Of a stretch of 64,000 nt of DNA, positions 26,801-35,800 are shown piece after piece. Below the pieces are notes generated by a model, which was not told the origin of the DNA, ran no database searches, and was given only the letters and a program-made list of their open reading frames with translations. The stretch is taken from assembly GCA_030696455.1 (NCBI GenBank), contig JAUYSH010000042.1:1-64000 (forward strand). The letters run 5' to 3'. The DNA is from Elusimicrobiota bacterium. Its GTDB lineage: Bacteria; Elusimicrobiota; Elusimicrobia; UBA1565; UBA9628. Positions within the stretch are counted from its first letter, which is position 1. Each line of letters opens with the position of its first letter. Position numbers and translations under genes: made by a program.

Positions 26801-29800
26801 GGCTCCTTGCCCGTCGGCCCGATCCTGGTGACGAAGTCCTCGGCGGCGGTCGTGCGCGTCTCGCCGCAGGACTCGGCGCCCGATCAGGTCTGCACGGCCA
26901 ACGCGCCGACCAACATCTGTCTGGCGTCGGCCCCCGCGGCCGTGTCCGTGCCGTTCCGCGTCTTCGCCTCCACGGCCATCGGGCTGCAGGTCGTCCTCCC
27001 GGGCGAGACGCAGAAGCCGGGCAAGTGCGATTACCTGCCGAGCGTGGTCTGCCGTCTGCTCGATCCGGCCGAGGGCGCGCCGGGCAAGGACGGGACGCCG
27101 ACCCCGTATGTCGTGACCTCTCCGGCGATGAACGCCGACGTCTGGCTCGTCGACCAGTTCTACAACCCGGTCAGCGACCTCGCGGTCGGCCCGAACCAGG
27201 ATACCAACCCGCCGGCCGTGATGCCGACGGTGCGCCTGCGCTTCCCGTACGACACGGCCGCGGGCGTGCCGCCCTCGGCCGCCCTGATCCTGGGCAACCG
27301 CCAGTTCAACTTCACGCCGCTGACGGCCGCGACGGCCTACACCGTGGTGGCGGGCACGACCTCGGCCTCGGCCTCGACCTGGGCGAACGCCTCGTCGGCC
27401 GAGTTCCCGGTGTACCCCGGCGCCTCTCATCACATGCACTGGGCCGGCCTGCCGGCCACGATCACCGCGGGCACCGCGTTCAGCGGCACGCTCTCGGTCC
27501 ACGACCAGTTCCACAACACGCTGTCCACCGGGCCGAACGCCTACAACAAGAACGTGACCTTCATCGCCGAGACCTTCGGCGGCAACCAGGACCCCGCGTT
27601 CATCCCCTCGAGCAACGTGACCTTCTCCTCTTCGACCGACCAGGGCGTGCGCGCCCTGACCAGCTTCGCCCAGCTCAAGAAGGCGGGCGTGCGCACCTTG
27701 CGGGCGCAGGAGACCGGGAACGCGGCGGTCAACAGCGAGGTCGCGGGCTTCACGACGCCGACGACGATCACCGTCACGCCGGCGGCGCCCGACTCGATGA
27801 AGGCCGGCCCCGCGGACGACACGAGCGTCTCGGCCGGCTCGCTCGTCCCCAACAGCCCCGGCAACAAGGCGATCACCGGCCAGCTGACGGACGCGTTCGA
27901 CAACCCGATCACCGCGGGCGCCTCGGTGTACATCGAGATCGTCGGCGTTTTCGGCTCGACCGGCTCGCTCGCTCTCGATTACGGCGCGGGCCAGATCAAC
28001 GTCGGCGTCTCCACGATCGTGCTCAGCGACGCTCTCGGCCGCGTCGGCGTCAACCCTCAGATCTTCTACTACGTCTCGTCGACGGCCGGCGACCACGCGC
28101 GCATCTGGGTGGGCACCACGACCGCGCAGCCCGGCCTCGCCCCTTTCATCGCGGCGAAGAAGAACGTCACGGGCGCCTTGGTCACGGTCGGCGGCCTGCC
28201 CAGCCAGCTCGTCTTCGTCTCGAGCCCGACGGCCGCGACGGTCGGCGTCAACGACGTGGCCGGCGCCGGCGGCCGGTACGTGATCCAACGCCTCGACGAC
28301 TTCAACAACGTCACGCGTCAAGGCGACACGCCCGTGATCCTCGACTTGCCCGCCGGCGACAAGGCGATCCACACGGCTCGGGGCTACGCCTTGGGCCTGT
28401 TCGGCGCGGCGGGCGACTACGGCTTCCGCGACGATTCGAACACGAACTTCATCACCGGCTTCACCATCTTCGACGGCTTCTCCGGGGCCGAGACGCCCTT
28501 CCGTTTCCACAGCCGCATGAGCTCGTACTCGGGCGCCTCGCCCGCGGCCAACACGGCCGAGGCGGCCCGTCCCGGCCGCTGGACGGTGCAGGTCTTCCTG
28601 CCCGGCCCTTCGCTCGCCCTGACGAGCCAGCTGCGCATGGACCCCGACTCGGTGCGCACGGTCGGCTTCGCCAACCCGCTTCGCACCGAGGTCGCGGGCA
28701 AGGTCGTCGACTTCGCGAGCACCTTCGCGAAGTTCACGCCGCAGCTCCAGGACATCTTCAGCAACCCCGTGGTCGCGACCCAGACCTACGTCGTCACCCT
28801 GGCGACCGTCACGCGCGCCGCCTCGCGCCACAACGACTACGTCGCGTTCTCCCGCTCGAGCGACTCGGTCTCCGGCTCGCGGGTGAGCGCTCCGTTCTTC
28901 ATGGCCTCGACGCAGACCGTGGACATCCCGATCGGCCAATACCAGGCCACCTTCTACTATCTCGACACGAACGCGACGACGAACTATTCGCTCGTCGGCG
29001 GCACGAAGCCCGTCATTCAGCTCTCGGCGACGGGCCTGTTCTCGAGCCAGCAGGGCGTGTTCATCTTGCCCGACAGCATCGACCGCGTCGCGATCTCGAA
29101 GGGCGCCGGGCAGACCTTGCTCGCCGGCACGACCTCGCTGCCGTTCTTCATGGAGACGCGCGACTTCTACGGCAACCCCTCGCCGGTGCGGCCGGGCTCG
29201 GATTTCGGCCTCGGCTACGTCCAGCTCGGCCTGGCCAGCAACTCCTCCGGCCAGGTCGCCTTCTCGACGGGCGGCGCGCCCGGCGGCTTCGTCGACTCGA
29301 CGGCCGTCGTGTATCTGCCCGTGAACCAGTCCGCGACCTCCTTCTACCTGATCGACACTTTGCTCACCGTGGGCGGCGGGTCGCACACGCTGAGCGCGGC
29401 GGGCCTCACCTACCCGACCTGGGAGGTCGGCTACGCCACCTACGGCGTCAACCCCGGCCCGCCCGCGCAGATCGGCTGGGCCACGCCGCCGCGCCGCCTG
29501 ATCGCCGGCACCACGCTCCAATACGAACTGGGCGTGCCGACGAACACGGTCGTCGCCGCTCAGCTCCTCGACCAGTACGGAAACGTGACCTCGACCTCGT
29601 CGACCTTCATCATCCGCTACAACACGATCCTGACCCAGGACCTTTACGCCGGCATCGATCCGACGGCGGTCATCGTGGCTACCGCGCCCTCGGGCTTCTG
29701 GACGCCGCTGTTCGGCAACCAGATCGACGTCATCATCCCGGGCGGCGCCGGGCTCACTCAGGCGCCGTTCTACCTGTGGGGACGCCTGTCGGGCGGGGCG

Positions 29801-32800
29801 ACGGTGCAGGCGCAGGCGCAGTTCGGCGGCTCGCCGGTGTTCCCGCAGATAACGCAGGTCCACCAGATCACCCCCGGCCGCGCGACCTACCTGACGGTCA
29901 ACCACCCCTACACGGCGTCCAATCCGCTCAAGGTCGGCGTGCCCGGCACGCTCAGCATCAAGGCCCGCGACCTGTTCGGCAACGTGGCCTCGGGAGATCC
30001 CCTCAACGGCAACGTCTACGCGGGCGCCGTGAACTTCGGCTCCAGCGGGTCGACGACGACGGTCACCTTGCTCGATCTCACGAACTCGGCGACCTACCAC
30101 AATTTCACGGCCGGGGAGGCCGGCGTCTTCAACAACCTCCTGCTGCAGGACAACCTGATCGAGACGCTGAAGGTCTCCGCCACGGATTATCAGAACCCGT
30201 CCGTATTCGGCTTCACCAACGACATCTCGCGCAGCGGCCTGCCGGTCAATCCCGCCCTGCGCTCGGACCCCGACGTGGTGCTGGCCGGCATACTCGTGAC
30301 CCCGACCGACTTCGCCCCCGAATCGGTGCCTCCGACCAACCTGCCGCCGCCGTCCAAGCAGGCGTTCGGCATCACCCGGCCCTCGCTGAGCCAGGGCGAC
30401 GGCAATGTCCCGACCTCCCCCGATCCGATCCCCATGCTGCGCATGGACATGCGCGTCTTCCCCGCCGGCCAGCCGTTGATCGCCGAGCTCCAGAGCCTGC
30501 GCGTGCAGAGCCGCTCGGAGGGGAACTTCGACAATACCAAGGTCACCGAGGTCGGCCTGTGGCTGGACGATCCCACGGCGCAGAACGGCCGCTTCGACCC
30601 CGTGACCGACATGTTCGTGGCCTCGGCGGCGTATAACGGCGCGGGCGCCTGGTTCTTCGGCAGCGGGCTGTTCGCCCAGACGCCGCTGAACACGCTGCCT
30701 CCTCCCGTGCTCGGCAACATGACCATCAACAGCGCCCAGAGCAAGTTCCTCTTCGTGACGGTGCGCATCTCGTCCTACGGCTACGCCAACGGCGAGCTGC
30801 CGGCGGACTTCGGACTGGAGATCCCGAACCCCAACGACATCACCTTGGCCCCGGGCAACCAGGTCGGCGTCGCGGCCAACAACTTCCCGGTCAAGACCTC
30901 GACCACCTCCGTGGTGCGCGAGCCCGCGCAGATCAACGTTCTGACCTCGACCGCCGAGGACTACGACATCAACGCCTGGTGGCAGCCGCCGTTTCTGTCC
31001 TTGTCCAGCTACAGCTACGTCAATCAGGGCACGCTCAACGTCGGCGTCATGCAGCTCAAGATGTGGACGGACGGCTTCACGGGCGCGCTCTCCAAGATCA
31101 CGGTCAACCACAGCGGCAGCGGCCTCGACACGGCGATCAGCAAGGTGAAGCTGTACCTCGACACGCAGTCCGACCAGGTGACGACGCCGGGCGACGGCAT
31201 CTTCAACTTCTCGATCGACCGCTTCGTCGCGGAGACGACCTTCCCCGTGGGCGAGACCCGCCTGGCCGCGATCAACATCCCCAACCCGACCGGGGTCAAC
31301 GGCACCATCGACGTCACGACCCGGACCTACTACTTGGTGTTCGATTACGATCCCTCCGCCGAGCCCGGCCAGACGCACGGCCTCAGCCTGTCGGCCGCCA
31401 ACGTCGTGCCGCTGGCCGGCAACGGCGTCGTCAAGACCTTCTCGCCCATCGCCTCGACCCAGGTCGTCATCCAGGCCACGCCCGACCAGGTCGTCCTGAC
31501 GGACTGGAACCGCCAGGGCAGCAGCGCGACCGTCCCGACCGACGCGATCCCGTCCAAGGTCACCCAGAACGACAAGAACCAGCCCGTGGCCAAGATCACC
31601 TTGCGCGTCAACTCCGGCGCGGCCGAGTGGTCGGGCCTCAAGCTCGACCGCTGGGTGCCTTCGATGATGCTGACCGGCGTGGGCGGCCTTCCGGGCGCCC
31701 CCAACTCCCTGCTGGCGCTCAACAACAAGGCCTCGGACGTGACCAACGTGAAGGTCTGGGTGGACAAGGACGGCGACGGCCTGCTCAGCGTCTCCTCGGA
31801 CTCGCAGGTGAGCCCCCTCAACGCGGTGGTCCACAACTTCCCGACCGCTCCGCTCGCGATCCCGCTGTATGCGACGGGCACGCTGACGAACGCGACGATC
31901 CCCGTGCTCGGCATCGCCACCATGTTCCCGTCGGACAACCCGTTCCCGAACGACCAGCTCAGCCGCCTGGTGCTCAACGACGAACAAACCGACGAGTCGC
32001 TCAAGGAGGTCGTCTACTGCTACGGCCTGGATCAGGCCAACAATCAGTTCACGAACTGCGATCGCGCGCGGGAAGGAACGGCGGCGCGGGACTACGCGGC
32101 GGGCGTCCTCCTGTCCGGGCCGGCGCGCGTGCCGATCAACAGCCTGATCGGCGGCGGCGGCCAGACCATCGACACGAGCAAGAAGGATTATTTCGTGACC
32201 TTCGACATCAGCCCGCTGGCCACGGTCTCGCCGCAGGCCAACGTCGGCATCGCGATCCCGACGACGGGCTACTTCAAGATCACTTCGCCGAAGACGATGT
32301 CCACGCTCAACGTGGGCCTCCAGCCCCCGGGCCGCACGATCTCCTTCGTCGCCAACCTTTCCGAGTACCCCGACCTCGTGCGCGTGTCCGCCATCGACTC
32401 GGTGGACAGCGCGCTCGGGCCGTTCCTGCAGCAGAAGAGCACCGTCGCCGTCGCCGTGATCAACAGCATCCAGACCGACGTGGCGGACGCGTCGTGGCGC
32501 TGGATCCTGGTCTACGCGACCGGCACGGCCACGCTGGGCGGCTCCATCGCGGGCGACGTCGACGAGACCCAGCTCTGGTACGACACCAACAACGACGGCA
32601 TCTTCAACGCGACCAACGACCTGCTCGTGGGCACGGGCACCTTCGGCAACTACCAGGGCCTGCCCTTGGTGTCGCAGATCAACCTGTACCCGGCGCGCAA
32701 GATCGTGACCCCGGGGCTGGCGCCCCAGGCCCAACGCTACTTCATCGCCTACCGCATGTCGGCCACGGCCCAGCCGGTGGACCCCTTCACCTTCCAGCCG

Positions 32801-35800
32801 CGCACGTTGGGCGTGGATCTGCGCCCGACCTCGCTGCCCTCCTTGTCGCCCGTCACCGACAATCCCTTCCTGAACTCGCTCGCCTTGCCCAACGTGTACG
32901 ACCCGTCCTCGCCGATGCCCTTCGGCGGCAAGGTGCGTCCGATCATCGCCGCGCCGCAGGTCATGTCGGTCAAGGCCACGCCGTATTTCTCGACTTCGAG
33001 CGGCACCTTCCCGGCGCCGACGCTCGAGACGGTCATCGGCGTCAACCCGGCCGGCACGGTCGAGCCCGTGTGGCTCGTGAGCTCCACCCAGGGCCTGCCC
33101 TCGCCCGCGGCCGGCGCGACGGCGTACATGCTCATCGACGGCGAGATCGTCGGCTACCGCGGCTTCAGCCCGGGCAGCAGCGGCATCATCGATGTCATCC
33201 GCGGCTACCTTAACACCACGCCCGCGGCGCACTCCACCGGCACCTACCTGGCGCCGCAGATCAGCCAGGGCCAGACCAACCTCGCGGCCCTGCGCCTCGA
33301 TCTGTGGTCCTCGCAGTTCCAGGTCCAGCTCAGCGAGATCCGCTTCAACCGCTCCCTGCCGCTCGGCCTCAACGGCGACGATCCCGACCTGTCGTCGGTG
33401 AAGATCTACAAGACCAACGACGGGGTCTTCCACCGCGACGCCGCGAGCGGGCTCAATGTCAGCGATGTCCTGCTCGGTTCGTCTTACTTCGGGGGGACGA
33501 CGAGCGGCCAGGCGCACATCGCGATCAACGACCCGCAGATCGGCTCGCCGGGCTACACCTTGATCACCGCGACGCCGACGGTGCTTTATGTCGCGATGGA
33601 TGTGTCCGTGGCGGCCCGGTTCTCGCACCCGAGCTTGAATCCGCCCAATGAGGTCACGGGCGTCCGCGTCGCCGACCCCTCGCGCTTCACGCTCACCCCG
33701 GCCAACGCCGGCCACGCGACGGTGTTCGTGGGCACGACTCCGGTCGCCAGCCCGACCTTCGTCGTGGCCCCCACGGTCAACACCGTCAACGTCGAGTTCG
33801 ACCAGGTCTCCGGCAACACCGCCTTCCAGAACGCGAGGAACGTGGCGATGCTGCGTCTGCGCATGCGCACGGACCGCAACACCGCGATCGTGACCCGGGT
33901 CCAGGTGGACCGCACCGGCGCCGCGGGCGCGCTGGACAGCGACGTCAACGTCATCAAGCTCTGGAAGGACGCCGACGGCAACGGCAACTTCACGATCGCC
34001 GACTCGACGGCGGGGCCGCTCGGGGACTACCCGCACCTGGTGTCCTTCGGCAACGAGACCTTCAGCTCCGCGACCGTCACGCTCGCGCTCAAGAAGCCGA
34101 TCATGGTCAGCACGACCGCGGCGGACTACTTCCTGACCTACGACATCTCCCAGTTCGCCGCGGAGGGCAACAAGCTCGGCGCGGCCATCCTGAGCCCGAC
34201 GTACTTCACGGTGCAGGTGCCCAACGCCGTCTCCTTCTCGACGCCGACCTTCTCCTCCAACCCGCTGCTCACGGTCGCCAAGACCGTCTCGCAGGTGACG
34301 CTCGGCACCAGCGACATCGCCGCCGGCATCGGCGGCGTCACCCAGGCGCAGTCCAACGTCGGCATGCTGCGCCTGAACCTCGTCACCGACATCGCGCTGG
34401 CGCCGTGGCGCTCCCTGCGCGTCGAGCGCGGCGGCGGCTCGCAGGACACGAACAAGCCGCTGGGCCGCAACACGAACGTCAAGTTCATCCGGATCTTCAA
34501 GGACATCAACCAGAACGACCTGCTGGACGGCAGCGACATCAACATCTCGGAAGTGAACACGACCCTCGTGACCGCGCTGTCGAGCAGCGTCGTCACGGTG
34601 CCGTTCGACCTCGTCGTGGCCTCGACGAAGGGCTTCCCCGTGGACAACTCCGGCGCGCCCGTGGGCGGCAAGATCTTCGTCAACAACGCCGAGCTGATGA
34701 CGTTCTCCGGCCCCGGCTGCCAGACGGCCTTCACCCCGGGCGTGGACAACATCACCGGCAAGCCGTGTCTGAGCATCAGCTCGCGCGGGGACCTGCTCGG
34801 CACCGCGGCCAGCCCGGCGCTCAACCACTCGGTCGGCGTGAGCGTGCGGAAGGTCGACGCGTTCAACCAGGGCAACGACTCCGACGTCCAGGCGCTCATC
34901 ACGCTGAACGCCGACCAGTTCGTCGGGCCGACGGCCCAGGCCTTCTTCGTGGCCTACGACATCGGCGACGCGGCCGTGCAGAACGACCTCATCAACCTGA
35001 CGATCCGCGACACCTCCTGGATCGGGATGCCGCGCGGCGACGCCGTGCAGCCGCTCCTGCTCACGGGCGTGACGCGCATCAACCCGCTGGGCACCGGGAG
35101 CACGAGCTATCCGTACGTCGGCAGCAACGTGGCGATCAACCCGATCACCCTCACCGTGTCCGGAGTGTCGTTGGCCCCCGCCGGCGCCGGCCAGGGCGAC
35201 GCCAATGTCCCCGTTCTGCAGATCGACATGAAGACGAGCTCGGACTTCGTCTCGATCGCCCAGCTCCGGCTCCGGCAGACCGGCACGATCCTGACCTCGT
35301 TGGTCGCCCTGACCGGCGACGGCGACGCGTCTTTCGTCAAGATCTGGCTCGACAACGGCGACCGCGTGTTCACCTCGAACCTCGACACTTTGCTCGGCGC
35401 GGTCGCGGTCTCGACCTCCGGCCCGTTCTCCAACGGCGTCGCGCTCGTCAGCCTCGTCCAGGGCGCGATCCCTTACGTGCGCGTGACGACGGGCACGGCG
35501 ACCTTCTTCGTCAGCGCGGACATCGGCTTCACCGACCGTGCCGGCGGGACGACCTTGACGCACACGCTCGGCTTCACGCTCGCGGGCTTCTCCGACATCA
35601 TCGCCCCCGACGGCGCGCCCATCGTGGCCGCCGCGGATCCCATCAAGCAGCCGCCGCTCGCCTCGAAGACTTTGCTCATCGCGCCGCTGACCGTGCCCGG
35701 CGTCTCCGTGAGCTCGATGACGCCGCCGATCATCGTCACGCGCGCCGTCACCGGCGTGCCGGGCGAGGCCGTCGGGTATCCGGCCTACGCGCTGGTCGAC

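Noticed and set aside
27025-30636. 1,203-aa plus-strand alternate-frame ORF
   Set aside because: Overlaps the giant CDS in another frame; Arg/Pro/His-rich translation without domains.
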